Assembly: GCA_033398695.1 (NCBI GenBank)
Contig: CM065805.1
Coordinates: forward strand, 167,563,787-167,627,786
Direction: 5' to 3'
DNA length: 64,000 nucleotides
DNA from: Orobanche coerulescens
Lineage: Eukaryota > Streptophyta > Magnoliopsida > Lamiales > Orobanchaceae
The notes under the pieces were generated by a model that had not been told where the DNA came from, searched no databases, and saw only the letters and a program-made list of their open reading frames with translations. The stretch's first letter is position 1; each line of letters opens with the position of its first letter. Shown one piece after another: positions 33,751-45,007 of the stretch. The position numbers were made by a program, and so were the translations under genes.

Positions 33751-33767
33751 TTAAGTTTGGGGGTATT
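33751..33767 (+). other. TRG1 polypurine tract
   Basis: TTAAGTTTGGGGGTATT next to the 3' LTR, preceded by GCTTGAGGACAAGCAAATGC, the signature found upstream of Athila 3' LTRs. Confidence 0.85.
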
Positions 33768-35021
33768 TGTTAGGCGTATTTTTATACGCTTATTTATCAT
33801 TATTTTGTAGTATTTTGGAGAGTGAAATTGTCTAAATGAGCTTTTAATGCCTTAATTTTGTATGATTGACAGGAAATTGAAGTTCGGAAGCTGAAACGAG
33901 GCAAAACGGGCGAAAACGGCATATTTTGGCTATGAGCCGCGGCACAAGGAAGCAGGGCCGCGGCACAAGAAGACACCAGCCGAGCGCAGAGTAAACTGTA
34001 CTCTGTGCCGCGGCACAGATTTAGTGCGTCGCGGCACACTTGACGGTTTTTGGTTGTTCGCGCGGATTTTGGGCTGTTTCGAAGCCAGTTTTCGACCTAC
34101 TGATACGGACGCAATTTGGAGATGTGCTGAGCTATAAATAGGGTTTAAGACCCTAATTAAATCATCTTTTAATCTTTGGATCTTGAATTTTTGAGAGCTT
34201 AAGCTTGGAGACGGCAGAAGAAAAGGGAAGCAGAAGACTTCAAGGGCAGAAGGCGGAAGCTGAAGAACGGAGGAATCCGAGCTTCATCTGCGTTTGAATT
34301 TTATGCTTTCATTTATTTATTCTGTATTTTCAATTATTAGTATGTCAAGCTAAAGCCCTGATCTAGGGTTTTGATGAAACCTTTGTTTTGACGAATTGAT
34401 TGAGATTATCCAATTAATTACCTTTTTATTGAGTTTTCCCAATTATGTTTAATGCTTGCAATTATCTGGCCAATAGTTGTATTGATTAAATCATTCACTT
34501 CGAATCGGGAGAGGAGATTTGGTGAGGAACTATTGGTGAGGACCGTTTTATTCTGTGAGATAGGAATATACTCATAGGAACTACGTGGCCTTTGGGATAT
34601 TTCATGCTTTTCGCCTATTGACGAATTAATTCACCTAGGGATAGAGTGCGTTATTCACCTTTAGATAAATCTATTGACCTCGGGAGAGGCGGTAGAATAT
34701 ATTAGCAATATCCGCCTTCAATAAACTGGGAAAATTATTTATTACGGATAATCGAGAGTAAATTCGGATAAACTAAGGTGGATTCAGAATCCTAGACTTA
34801 TTCATCATTTGATTTATTTTATTCAAGCCATTGTTTTCTACTAGTCTTTTAGTAATTCTTTTAGTTATTAATCGCAAATCCCAAATTCGATTGTTCAGAT
34901 AAAATTGGAATACACAGAAATCGGTAGTTAGAGATTCAGTCCTCGTGGGAACGATACTCTACTTATCACTTTATTACTTGTAAACGATGACGTGCACTTG
35001 CGTGTAAGGATTTTTGCAACA
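33768..35021 (+). repeat. TRG1 3' LTR
   Basis: About 98.8% identical by eye to the 5' LTR; 3 bp longer because of an insertion in CAATTATGTTTAATG. CCGCGG cluster at 33933-34038 (one copy mutated to GTCGCGG) and TATA box at 34133. Confidence 0.95.
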
Positions 35022-35270
35022 ATATCATTCCTTAAGAACAAGGATTAGAGTTCAGAAAGTATCAACATACCTTAATGTGAAGAAAACGTCAAGGCAATCG
35101 ATAGAATCCAACTTAGGATGCTTGAGTACCAATCCAAGGTGCTTCTCAACTTCAATGACTAAGTAGGGATGCTAAACAAGTGTTTAATTATCAAGGGGAA
35201 CTCTCTGGACTTGAAGGAAACGAAAGAGAAGTGAAAGGAAACGAGGTGAAATGAAATGGGGTGCTGTCCC

Positions 35271-35280
35271 ATTTATACTG
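35271..35280 (-). promoter_or_regulatory. soloTk TATA box
   Basis: Minus-strand CAGTATAAAT, about 10 bases downstream of the array in the sense of LTR transcription. Confidence 0.6.
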
Positions 35281-35289
35281 TCCTAAGCT

Positions 35290-35648
35290 TTACGTACGTT
35301 AGCCTTAGTGCTTAACGTACGTTATATATTTAGCGTACGCTATCTACTATCCTTAGCATACGTTATCGTCCAATGATAGCTTACTGCCTCGTTCCTATTC
35401 TCTCTTACGTATGCTACATCAACACTGTTACGTACGTAATTAACCATACTTAGCGTACGCTATATATTTCACTTAGCGTACGTTAATCCCCGTTGACCCA
35501 AAACTGTCCAGGTTCATGCCGCGGGAATTTTATCCGAGCCCACCACCAGCTGGCCCATGTGCCCACCGCCTTGATCAATTATTGGCAGTATTACGTACGC
35601 TATCTGTAGCACATAACGTATGTTACGCTTACTAGCTAGTGTACGTTA
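35290..35648 (-). repeat. ACGTACGT palindrome array upstream of soloTk TATA
   Basis: Ten or more copies, for example TTACGTACGTTA at 35290-35301, TTAACGTACGTTAT at 35312, TTACGTACGTAA near 35429 and variants to 35648. A GC-rich spacer at about 35495-35580 mirrors the spacer in the Tk1 array. Confidence 0.85.
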
Positions 35649-35931
35649 TGGCGTAGTTACATTTGAAGAATTATAAGTTGATATTATCATGCATGTGGAT
35701 ACGAATACGGAAAAGATCATACTTCGATTATCGATATTACAAATTCGAATAATACAGGGTTCAAATACAGATGAAGATACTCAACAATTTATTCGGATAT
35801 TATAGCAACATCCTTTTCTTTCCATACTCCGTTATCTGAAATTTATAAAGAATCTGTACATAAATATTAAACTAGACCCAAGGCATATATTATATATGAG
35901 TAACTAAACCGTAGATATCAATATATTTAAC

Positions 35932-36539
35932 CTTTGGAAGAACTTGTTCTGAGTTCCCCTGTCCAGTCTCAGCTTCAGGTTGATCAGTAGCAGACTTTTC
36001 ATGAGCGAATCGACGACTTTCCCTTTGTTTATTCAGCCCATCTATTGTCACAAACTTACGGTTTGATTGTAAAGCTATTGGCGCAATGAGTGGATGTGAA
36101 AACATATTAACATCACTATCTACACGTCAAGTGATAACCAAAAATAATGAATGCATCTCAACACAAATGTATTACCTTCAAAAAATTGTGTTCTTGGTCG
36201 CACAATTACATGTGGCTGCATTTGTGACTTTGGCTCTATATTTTTGTCAATTATATGATCAAAATAAAAATCCAACCTCTCTCCTTCAACTGTTGTTACA
36301 AACTCTTGAAAATCACGATCATTTTCAATAAGCTTCCAACCACTCGGTACTTTCTTCACATAAACACCACCAATTTCTGTGTATTTTTTATCATCCTTCA
36401 CGTACTCCATCACAACCGTGTACGATAATCTATCAGAATCTACGTATTCTGGAATCTCTTTACATTGCCCACCTATATATTCAGTTTTTGAGAAATGTCC
36501 CATGTGAAAAAACCTGAGAACGTAATCTTTATCCGCCAT
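35932..36539 (-). pseudogene. CACTA1 TNPA-like gene, 5' half
   Basis: Start at ATG 36539 (MADKDYVLRFFHMGHFSKTE). Exon 1 to 36176 has a PB1-like N-terminal module often found in plant transposon proteins (FFHMGHF...GGQCKEIPEYVDSDRLSY) and ends at a GT donor. Exon 2, about 36118-35932, codes NRKFVTIDGLNKQRESRRF and a Gln/Glu-rich linker, again with a GT donor at 35931-35930. The next intron holds soloTk with TRG1; the gene resumes at 25705. It runs in the same direction as the transposase gene, 395 bp after its end. Confidence 0.75.
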
Positions 36540-36933
36540 CCTGAAAACAAGAAAAATAAGAAAAATAGTTAGCAATGGAAATAGCAAATAAAACTAATTA
36601 GCAATAGATATATGCATAGTTCTAAATGAAAAACATGTAGTTAAGCCGAGAAAAAATAAAGAAAGCCCTGATAATGAACTAAATAAAAAAAGCATTAATT
36701 AATAATAATGCAACTGCAGTTAAAGCATAATGAACTAATACAAGAAATATGCAAAGTTCTAAATGAAAAATATGCAGTTAAGTCAATAAAAAATAAAGAA
36801 AGCACTAATAATGAACTAATACAAGAAATTAATTCATTTTCAAGTACCAATTACATAAAAACATGATGAACCACACTTACCAAACACAACAAAAACAGGA
36901 AACTAGCACAACTAAGAAAAACAAATAAGTTCT

Positions 36934-39900
36934 CTATTCATCAGATTTCAACGTTATCCCGGGTGCAATAGGGATTTGTTTCGTCGGAACGTCATCTCTG
37001 CACCAACTGATGATATCATCAATAGGTATTTGTCCTCGCGACACATAACCTATGTCACTAACATCTTCTACTGCATTCATCTCGTCTTCTACTTCAGAAT
37101 ACGGATCCTTCGGAAATTTCTTGATAACAAAATGCAAAAAAATTTCAGTAGGATCTTCAATATAAAAGACCTGTTGTACTTGTGTATCAAGAAGGAAGGG
37201 ATCCTCTTTTTGACATAACCTATTGAAGTTCACTCTTGTTAGCCCATATCAATCCTTATCTTTTTGGTACCAACAACACCTAAATAAAACAACAGTCAAT
37301 GCTTCCCAGTAGTCGACTTCAATGATATCCTCAATTGCACCATAGTAACCTACATCTCTAACTACTGGATTTTGGTATTTTGCACTCGCGAAACTGGTGG
37401 TTAAGGCAGTGAAAAAGACACCACTATTTTGTGTCGTACACCTACCATCTCTGCTTGGTGTGAAATCTGTATCCATTCACAGCATAACCAGAGAATCTCT
37501 TTGTTGCACGACGAGGCCCCTTTGCCAAGCATGACAATTCAAGTGAAATATCATCTTTGTTTCGAACTACCTCTTTCAACCACTTGTGAAATTCAGACTT
37601 ATGCGTTCTTTCTCTTTTAAACCTCTTTGACTTTGCAGCTATTTCAACCAAAGTACGGTGGTCACTGCATTTATTATATATAGCGACAAATTAGTTTACT
37701 TATAATGCTTCATGATCTTTGAAAATTTGAATCAAAATTTTACGTATACATAACAACTTACTCTTTTAGCTTCTCGATTTCCATGTTGTCACAATTGAAT
37801 AATATGTAACGATGAGCCTTGGTCCATGTTTTTTCGTCCAGATGTATAGACTTCCCTTCTCTGTTTTTACGAGATCCAATAGGATATCCAACATCTTTGT
37901 CACAGTCCTTTGGATCACTTCTATTTTTACACTGCTCATCAAAAAATCTAGAACAGAATGTCAAACATTCTTCTACCAAGTAGCCTTCTGCTATACAACC
38001 TTCTGGTCTACTCTTATTTCGAACATAAGATTTCAGTTTGCACAAATACCTTTCAATTCCGAACATCCACCTTAAGTGGACCGGTCTACCGAGTTCAATT
38101 TCCTTACACAAGTGAATTGGTAAGTGAACCATTATGTCGAAAAATGCCGGTGGAAAGACCATTTCAAGTTGACAAAGTATCTCAATTATTTCATTTTGTA
38201 ACTTATCAACATCTTCTAATTCAATGACTTTGCCACATATACCCCTGAAGAATGCACCCAACCTAATCAAAGGTATTGCAACCTCAGGTTTCGGAGTTTT
38301 AACCACAGCAAATTGTAATAGAAAACGAAGAATAAACTTATAACCTGATATCTTCCGCTCCTTAATTTGAACGCACCGACTTATATTAGAGGTAGATCTG
38401 TGTGGTAACTTAGCATTCATCAGAACTAAACAAAAGACTTCTTTCTCTTTTTTGGTCATATCAAAACTAGCTGCTCTAATTTCAACATGTTTGTTATCAT
38501 CACATTTGACAGGATGAAGAAATTTTCTAATCCCCATTTCTTCCAAATCTTGACGAGCATTAAGATGATCTTTTGTCTTGCCCCCGATATTTAACAAAGT
38601 CTCCAAAATTTTATTGCAAATGTTCTTCTCAATATGCATAACATCAAGGTTATGCCTAACCATATTACTACTCTAATATGGTAACTCGAGAAAAATGGAC
38701 TTTTTCTTCCAAGGGCAATCTGATGAAGAACCTCTATGCTTCGTCTGTTGCTTACCGAAATCATTCTCATAACCACACAACAATTCCTCAACCTCCATTC
38801 CTGTTGACATTTCAAGGCTTACTAGCATTTCCACATCTCCATTAAATCTCCACGTATCAGACCTCCACTTGTGGTCAAGAGGAAGAAATTTTCTGTGGTT
38901 TAAATATACAACCTTCTTACTATGTTTGAAATATATTGATGAGGTCTCATAGTGGCATGAAGAACAGGCTAGCTTACCTTTTGTGCTCTAACCCGATAAA
39001 TTTGCATATCCCGGAAAGTCACTTATCGTCCATAAGAGGCTTGCGTGTAGCTTTAATATGTTGTCTACCCTTGCATCATAAGTTTCTATTCCAACATCCC
39101 ATAATACTTTCAACTCTCCAATTAACGGTTGCATATACACATCGATTTCATTACCAGGATAAATAGGGCCAGGGATTAAGGTTGAAAGAATTAGATTTTC
39201 TTGTTTCATGATTAACCAGGGGGAAGGTTATAATTTACCAGCACAACTGGCCAGGTGCTGTGAGAAATATTCATTGATCGATAAGGATTAAATCCATCTG
39301 CAGCTAAACCTAACCTAACATTTCGTATTTCTGCCGCAAATTCAGGATATTTGATATCCATCAACTTCCAACCCTGGACATCATCCGGATGCCTCAACTT
39401 GCCATACTTATTTTGTGCTAAACCATGCCATGTCATTGAGTTGGAGAAATCAGAGCTAAAGAACATTCTTTGCAGCCTTGGATTTAAAGGAAAATATCTC
39501 ATCACTTTTGCAGGAATTTTATGTTCCTTGGACAAATTTGTGTTCGAATTAGGCTTATTCTTATCTCCAACTACTTTCCATCTTGATGTTCCACACTTGT
39601 TGCAAATATCCAGGGCCTCACTTTCAGCCCAAAATAGCATGCAGTCATTTGGACATGCATGTATCTTTTGGTAATCAAGACCTAAGTCTTTAATCATACC
39701 CTTTGCCACATTAAAGATGACGGCAGATTTGCATTGGGAAAAACCTCCTTTATCAACTCAAGCAAATCGCTAAATGCCGACTCGCTAAATCCATGAATGT
39801 ACTTTAGTTGGTAAAGCCTAACTATGAAACTTAATCGAGTAAATTTTTTACACTCGGGATATAAAGGCTGCCCACCCTCCTTAACAAGCCTATAAAATTT

Positions 39901-40287
39901 CCTTGCATCATCATTCAATCCATTTCTAACTTCATGTTCACTAGCATCATTAGCATTCCCATATTCATTATGTATCATGGCCTCGAACTCATCTCCTAAA
40001 CCTATACCTATATTAGTATCCATCCCATCGGCAAGTCTGTCTATCTTAAGGTTTGAGACCTGGTAAATCCATTCAAAAGAATGGGGACAAGGACCATTGC
40101 ATACAAGATGCTCATGTATACCCTTGGCACCACTCCAGAACACATTACTACATATTTTACAAGGGCACATCAACTCATTTCCTACGGCATATTTGGAAAA
40201 TGTTTTGATAACAAAATCTTCCACCCCATTCCTATATTTATCAGTGTACTTTGGAAGTGATATCCATTTCTCTCCTTCAACATCCAT
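36934..40287 (-). pseudogene. CACTA1 TNP2-like transposase (TNPD)
   Basis: Start at ATG 40287 (MDVEGEKWISLPKYTDKYRN). Domains in order on the minus strand: transposase-associated domain with CPCKICSNVFWSGAKGIHEH; Transposase_21/TNP2 core from about 39710 (HACPNDCMLFWAE, ICNKCGTSRWKV, NPRLQRMFFSSDFSNSMTWH, LILSTLIPGPIYPGNEIDVY, ASLLWTISDFPGYANLSG, VRHNLDVMHIEKNICNKI); DUF4218 at about 38330-37950 (CGKVIELEDVDKLQNEIIEI, VHLRWMFGIERYLCKLK); an intron at 37761-37665 with GTAAGT donor and CAG acceptor; and DUF4216 (37476-36934). Frameshifts near 39715, 39210, 38990 and 37440 and a TAG near 38665 inactivate it. It catalyses cutting at the element ends in the nucleus. Confidence 0.9.
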
Positions 40288-41221
40288 TTTCTGCAGAAAC
40301 ATTGTTCAAAAAAATAACATAGCACATCAAAAAAGACCTAAGCACATCATTGTTACGGAGACAAGACATGTCACATTAATTAACATGTTGTTATTACTAA
40401 AAATTCAACATATTATAGCACATTATTACATACAAGAACAGAGCATAAACACAAACTTACAGAGACAATATAAAACTAACACAAAATTAACATAAAATAT
40501 TCCCAAAATTAACACACAATTCCACTAATTAACAGAAAATGATTCCACTAATCAACACCAAATTACGACAAAATTTGCACAAAATAAAATAATATTAACA
40601 TAAAATTCCCACAAAATCCTACTAATCCCATAAAATCCTACTAAATAACAACAAGTCAAGCATGAAATCCAAGTGAAGTGACCAGAGGTTTAGGATGCGG
40701 TGCCAATTCTTAAGAGTGGTGTGAGGCAGTGAGCTAGCCCGCTACAGATGATTGTTGCCTTGCACTTCCAACCGGAATAAGATGCCAGGGTCAAATGACT
40801 TAAAAAGCCCGATTATTTGCACATATCTGCTAAAATAAAAAAAACGATTTGAGATCGGAAAGGGCGGCTACCTTGTTCTTCTTTGTTGGAAGAGTAGTTG
40901 TTCCTTGTTCTTGTAGCTTCTCCCAGCCCGTACTCCAAGAAGGTAGGTCGTCTACTTCGGAGTTCTTTCTCTCTTCCCAGCGGGTCTGCTTCGGCCTGTC
41001 CTCTCGCAAGTTTTCTGGTTTCAATTTTTATTGATTGTAGTGTAGTGACGACTGACGAGCCCAAAGATAACGAGATAGGAGGAAGATGAGAATTCTTGAA
41101 TCATTGTCACCCCTTAGTTTTGTGTAATAAAAATTTTGGTCCCAAAATACTTGGTGCTAATTTTTGCCCACCCACTCAAAGTAAACTCCCGCCTGCAAAT
41201 TTGGCTCAAGTTGACCAAAAT
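40288..41221 (-). other. CACTA1 5' region without recognised gene
   Basis: Upstream of the transposase start. AT-rich to about 40660, then a GC-richer segment (40660-41095) that may be an untranslated first exon. Frames of about 80 codons here have no family features. Confidence 0.5.
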
Positions 41222-41393
41222 TGTTATGTGTATTGTAACACTTTAGTACTGTATTGCAATAGTTATAAAATTTTCAAAATGATTCTTAGGCTTGCAATAC
41301 TTTCCCATTTTATGCAACACTTTTCGGAAATATTGCAATAGATTAGCAAATTTCTTATCTATAGCAACACTTTATGCAACAAAAACATGTAAT
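41222..41393. repeat. CACTA1 right subterminal repeats
   Basis: ATTGCAATA, TGCAACACTTT and TAGCAACACTTTATGCAAC motifs in both orientations, mirroring those at 22806-23195. Confidence 0.8.
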
Positions 41394-41424
41394 GGGCTTT
41401 CAATAGGCCATATATGGTGTAGTG
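41394..41424. repeat. CACTA1 right (5') terminal inverted repeat
   Basis: Ends CCATATATGGTGTAGTG, reverse complement of the left end with one mismatch, followed by TSD TAT (41425-41427). Confidence 0.95.
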
Positions 41425-41427
41425 TAT

Positions 41428-41988
41428 GTATGGCCTTGTGCAAGTTAAGTACCATAAACTCCCAACCAAGCTCATGAATACTGTCGGTTCCACTTTTTAT
41501 CCTATATTATTCTTGGATAACTTGATCCCACATTCTACCGGTGTGTTGATTGCTTTGCAACCCTCCATCTTTTTGCTGAATTAAAATTTTCCCTTTCCTT
41601 TCACCGGAATTTTAGATTCATCACCAAAAGAGACATTGCCACTTACCGACTCATCAAGCTCCACGAACATATTTATTTTGCCACACATATGATTACTTGC
41701 ACCTGTGTCGAGGTACCATGTCACGTCTTGTCTTTCATCTTCTCCTCCGTACGCCAAAAGTAAGCTCGCGTTTTCTTCTTTTGTATTTTTTTTATCAAAT
41801 TGGCCTTCTCTTCAACTTTAGCATCTCTTCATTCGGAAGCATAGTGCCCAAATTTGTGATAATTATAACACTTTACTGAAGATCTATCATACCTCGACTG
41901 CAGTTGCCCCTCCCTCGACCGCTTGTGAACTCCTTTCTTTCATTATTATTGCAAAAACTTCCCCGTCCACGTCCACGTCCATATCCAT
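41428..41988 (-). pseudogene. Cop2 gag end (zinc knuckle) and protease
   Basis: Minus strand from 41988: an RG-rich stretch (GRGRGRGSFCNNN), a degenerate zinc knuckle (CYNYHKFGHYASE then a stop; two Cys lost), then protease [19 protein letters not shown] with [16 protein letters not shown], the standard Copia protease. A frameshift follows, and the sequence is unrecognisable from about 41530 to the CACTA1 border. This is continuous with the gag at 52588-51860 once Tk3 is removed. Confidence 0.85.
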
Positions 41989-42339
41989 TGTAATACCCGG
42001 TTGTAATTCATTCATTATCATTCAGTAATTATCAATCAGTAATGGTCATTCAGTAATTTTTCACTCATTAATAATCACTCATCAATCATGATTCATTCAT
42101 TTGTATTCATCGTTGGCATTTTGTAACCGTGTATCAGTTACCGATCGTCATTTATCTCCGATTGAGAGTGGAGACGAGAGTATTATCATAATCATCGTGA
42201 ATATAGTCTTGTGATGGAAGTATCATCTATCGCGTGTTATTGGACTTAATTTCATTCATACGAGTATTGTACGTCGGATCATTCATAAATCGTAGGGAGA
42301 AATCGGAGTTGTCGGATTTTCTTCTGGTCCAGCAACGAG

Positions 42340-42869
42340 TTACGGCCGTAACTAATCTTATATTACGGCCGTAACATGCTTTCGTTGGATCAAGGTTGTT
42401 TTGGCCGAAGGAGAGATACGGCCGTAAGGTGGGCAGGCTACGGCCATAAGGGGTGTTCGTGATTTTCAGGATTTGTCGGACGAGAAGGACTTACGGCCGT
42501 AAGGGTTGCGGCATACGGCCGTAAGATGAGGCAGGTGTGGCCGTAAGGAATGGCCGGATACGGCCGTACGTTGTAGGCAGGGTGTCTGGTCATTTTCGAC
42601 GAAGGGGTTGTACGCCCGTAAGTTTGGCCGGGTACGGCCGTATCGGTCGAGTTACGCCTATAAGGTGTGCGGTTACGGCGGTATGGCTGTGGGCAGGTGT
42701 TTTGGACGAGGGCGAGTTACGCTCATAAGATGGGTACAGGTACGGCCGTATGGCTGTCGACAGTTTCTGGACGAAGTCGAGTTACGGCCGTACGAGATGG
42801 CTGGCAACGGCCGTAAGGCCGTTGACCTGGGATGTTACGGCCGTAAGTAGGCCGAGTTACGACCGTAAC
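42340..42869 (+). repeat. TTACGGCCGTAA palindrome array, Tk3 5' LTR
   Basis: About 15 copies; several decayed by single transitions (TACGCCTATAAG, TTACGACCGTAA), as expected after methylated-C deamination. Confidence 0.93.
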
Positions 42870-42877
42870 TTCCGGCA

Positions 42878-42886
42878 TTTTATAAG
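42878..42886 (+). promoter_or_regulatory. Tk3 5' LTR TATA box
   Basis: TTTTATAAG nine bases after the array. In the 3' LTR the matching place (50214) has lost seven bases, including TATA. Confidence 0.7.
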
Positions 42887-43888
42887 GGCTTGGACGGGAC
42901 TTTTTACTCATTTTCTCATTTTCTTCACTTTGTTCCGAGAGAGAGAGCTTGAGGGAGATATTTTTCATCATCAATCATAAAGGTGTTCAGTTTTCATCAT
43001 CTTCATTCGTTTGGGGAGCTTGGATAGTAAATTTAACACGTTTTCATCGGATCGAAGTGCTTGGATCTTCAAAAGTAATATTCTTCAACATCTTGGATTT
43101 TGATTTTGTGTTGAGATATGATGTTTTGGACGTTAGAATCATGTTGTATGAAGAGATGTACGTATGATTATGAGTGTGTATGAATATTCATTGGATTATT
43201 GAAAGGTTATTCAAGAACACTTTGAATATTGAGTTGGATTTGGGGGTTTTCCATTAATTGTTGTTGTAATCACGAATTTGGATATTCATTTTGATTATTA
43301 ATCGTATTTTCCACTTCTTGGGGATTTGATGTTGGTATAATTGAGGATTGATTGTAAACAATCGAAGATTGGTTACAACGTGTTTGATATAATGCCCCAA
43401 TGAACTTGGTTTAGACGTATCGACGTTTTGAGTTAGTTATCATCGTGTTTGATTCGTATGTTGAACAGATTGTTGGAAATTATGTTATTCAAGGTTGTTC
43501 GAGCGACCGACATCTCATTTAGGACGTTGTTCGTGGAAGGACATTCTTCATCGGTATTGAGTAAGTTAATTCTTACTCGGTTAAAAGGATATTCATTCCT
43601 TTTGTTGTTGTTCATTCATAATCATAACTCATTCCTGATTGTATTAACTGTATTGAGACTTGTAATTGTCGAATAATCACTTCATTCACGAGGAACGACG
43701 GTTCCAATCATTTCATTGAGCTATCATTCACTTCACTATTATTTTCATCTCGGTGAGTCATTCTTGACTTTGTCGGATTATTATTCATTGATATTCATTA
43801 TGGTCATTCTTGTTCATATGACCTTCTGGGTTCATATTGCGTGGCCAGGTGCGGATGTGTGGAATTTTTAGTCGAGCACACGATGGTC

Positions 43889-43910
43889 ATGTATTGGGTC
43901 ACCGATACAT
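43889..43910 (+). other. Conserved stem-loop in Tk3 LTR
   Basis: ATGTATTGG / GTCA / CCGATACAT; the loop is one base shorter than in Tk2. Confidence 0.6.
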
Positions 43911-44511
43911 TGGACTGTGCACACGGTAACGTTTACCTCCGTGAGACTAATTAGGTACAAGGACTGATGTGTTCGGGCACTCGTCTTGTACACTTGCACA
44001 GAACATTACGGGCGTACTATGATGCTCCTCTTCAGCTTAAATCCAAAACTAAGGATATTTCATAACTAAAGATATATCATGATTATGTTTATTCAACCCT
44101 TGAGGATTGTTGTTCTGTGTAACTGACCCCGTTGGGGGATTTTGTTTTTAGGTCATGGCAAAGCAAAAGCACGGGAATAGAACGTTGACGGCGAGGATTC
44201 CCAGTGATACTAGTAGGGGGCCCAATCCTTTCAGTCATTCATGTTGTTGTCATTTATTTTTCGCTGCAGATTTCCATTTGGATACTCCGTTTTATTCAGT
44301 GTTGTGTATTTTATCTTCATATAAAATATACATGTATTCAGTATTATCTTGGGCGTGTTATAATGAAACTCCTCATCGGAGTAATTGATGATATAATGTG
44401 GTTCAGTACTACAATTATATTATTTAATTCATTAATTTTCATTCGCCTGGTGGGTCCCAGTCGGGGGTCCACGGCACTGTAAAATCCGCCTAGTTTGGGG
44501 TGTTACAGAGT

Positions 44512-44523
44512 TGGTATCGGAGC
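44512..44523 (+). other. Tk3 primer-binding site
   Basis: TGGTATCGGAGC, an exact match to the plant initiator tRNA-Met site. Confidence 0.92.
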
Positions 44524-45007
44524 GTGGTTTTGAATACGACCTTCCGAGTCATGTCTCATTTGAAATCATCGTCATCGGACTAGTATCATTGGACTTTCGC
44601 GTCACGTGTGACCTGTGTAAATGCCGAGCCCATCAGACCGAAAGAACTGTAAGACTTCTAATGCCATGGTATAATTTCTGGCAATGAGAATCATTCATTC
44701 ATAAGTCATCAGTTAACAATCCTCAAACATCATTTTCATTTTAATCATGTTGATCATGTTAACTCATTAATCACTCAATTCATTTCATCACTCAGTTGTT
44801 GATCTTGAGAATCATATCATTACTCTTGTTAACTTGTTCAAGATAATCATTTCAAGAATATCATCAGATAATCATCTCATCTCAGTTAATCATTCATGTA
44901 ATCACTGTGTTAGAGCGTGTATGCTCATTTTCATCATTTCATGGCGTAAATCATAATGCGGTACTCATACGAGATCTATGATTATCATGCGACCTTCCTA
45001 CTTCAGT

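Larger units (their letters stand above)
31312..33767 (+). other. TRG1 non-coding internal region
   Basis: No RT, RNase H, integrase or envelope-like protein in any frame. It holds CCGCGG motifs (31526-31860), a CCTTCC microsatellite (31919-31945), an internal polypurine-like run CTAAGTTTGGGGGG... with 14 G (32556-32579), a threefold repeat (33012-33300) and the true polypurine tract at 33751-33767. Confidence 0.8.
27344..35021 (+). mobile_element. TRG1: Athila-type LTR element with gag-protease only
   Basis: 5' LTR 27344-28594 (1,251 bp), 3' LTR 33768-35021 (1,254 bp), perfect TSD ATATC (27339-27343 and 35022-35026), Athila/Tat-type primer-binding site, one gag-protease region, then about 2.4 kb with no RT, RNase H or integrase, and a polypurine tract. 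The LTRs differ by about 15 substitutions and one 3-bp indel, so it is the youngest insertion datable here. The layout fits the non-autonomous TR-GAG class of plant elements, which must borrow replication enzymes, presumably from an Athila relative. Similar LTRs show it has moved recently despite lacking pol. Confidence 0.93.
25712..35804 (-). mobile_element. soloTk: solo LTR of a Tekay-like element, interrupted by TRG1
   Basis: Minus-strand LTR with outer part 35804-35022 and inner part 27343-25712, about 2.4 kb together. Its end CGGGGGTGTTACA (25724-25712) is canonical; its start is mutated to TATAATATCC (35804-35795). A perfect TSD GCAAC lies at 25707-25711 and 35805-35809, and there is no internal region: an LTR-LTR recombination product. 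It shares ACGTACGT palindromes with Tk1. Confidence 0.88.
16761..41424 (-). mobile_element. CACTA1: En/Spm-type DNA transposon with nested insertions
   Basis: Terminal inverted repeats begin CACTACACCATATATGG: 31 bp at 16761-16791 and 41394-41424 match at 30 of 31 positions, with 3-bp TSDs TAT (16758-16760 and 41425-41427). Subterminal TTGCAACA-type repeats lie at both ends. Two minus-strand genes are present: TNP2-like (proximal to the 41-kb end) and TNPA-like. Without Tk2 and soloTk the element is about 8.6 kb, normal for an autonomous CACTA. It now carries frameshifts, stops and large insertions and must be inactive. Confidence 0.95.
41989..44507 (+). repeat. Tk3 5' LTR
   Basis: TGTAATACCCGG...TTGGGGTGTTACA. 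Palindrome array 42340-42869, TATA box 42878-42886, hairpin 43889-43910. Confidence 0.95.

Noticed and set aside
40813..41064. 80-codon minus-strand frame upstream of the CACTA1 transposase
   Set aside because: No similarity to a known transposon protein; could be untranslated first exon at most.
41697..41879. Plus-strand frame over the Cop2 protease
   Set aside because: Shadow of the minus-strand Copia protease, which has the clear DTGASNHM motif.
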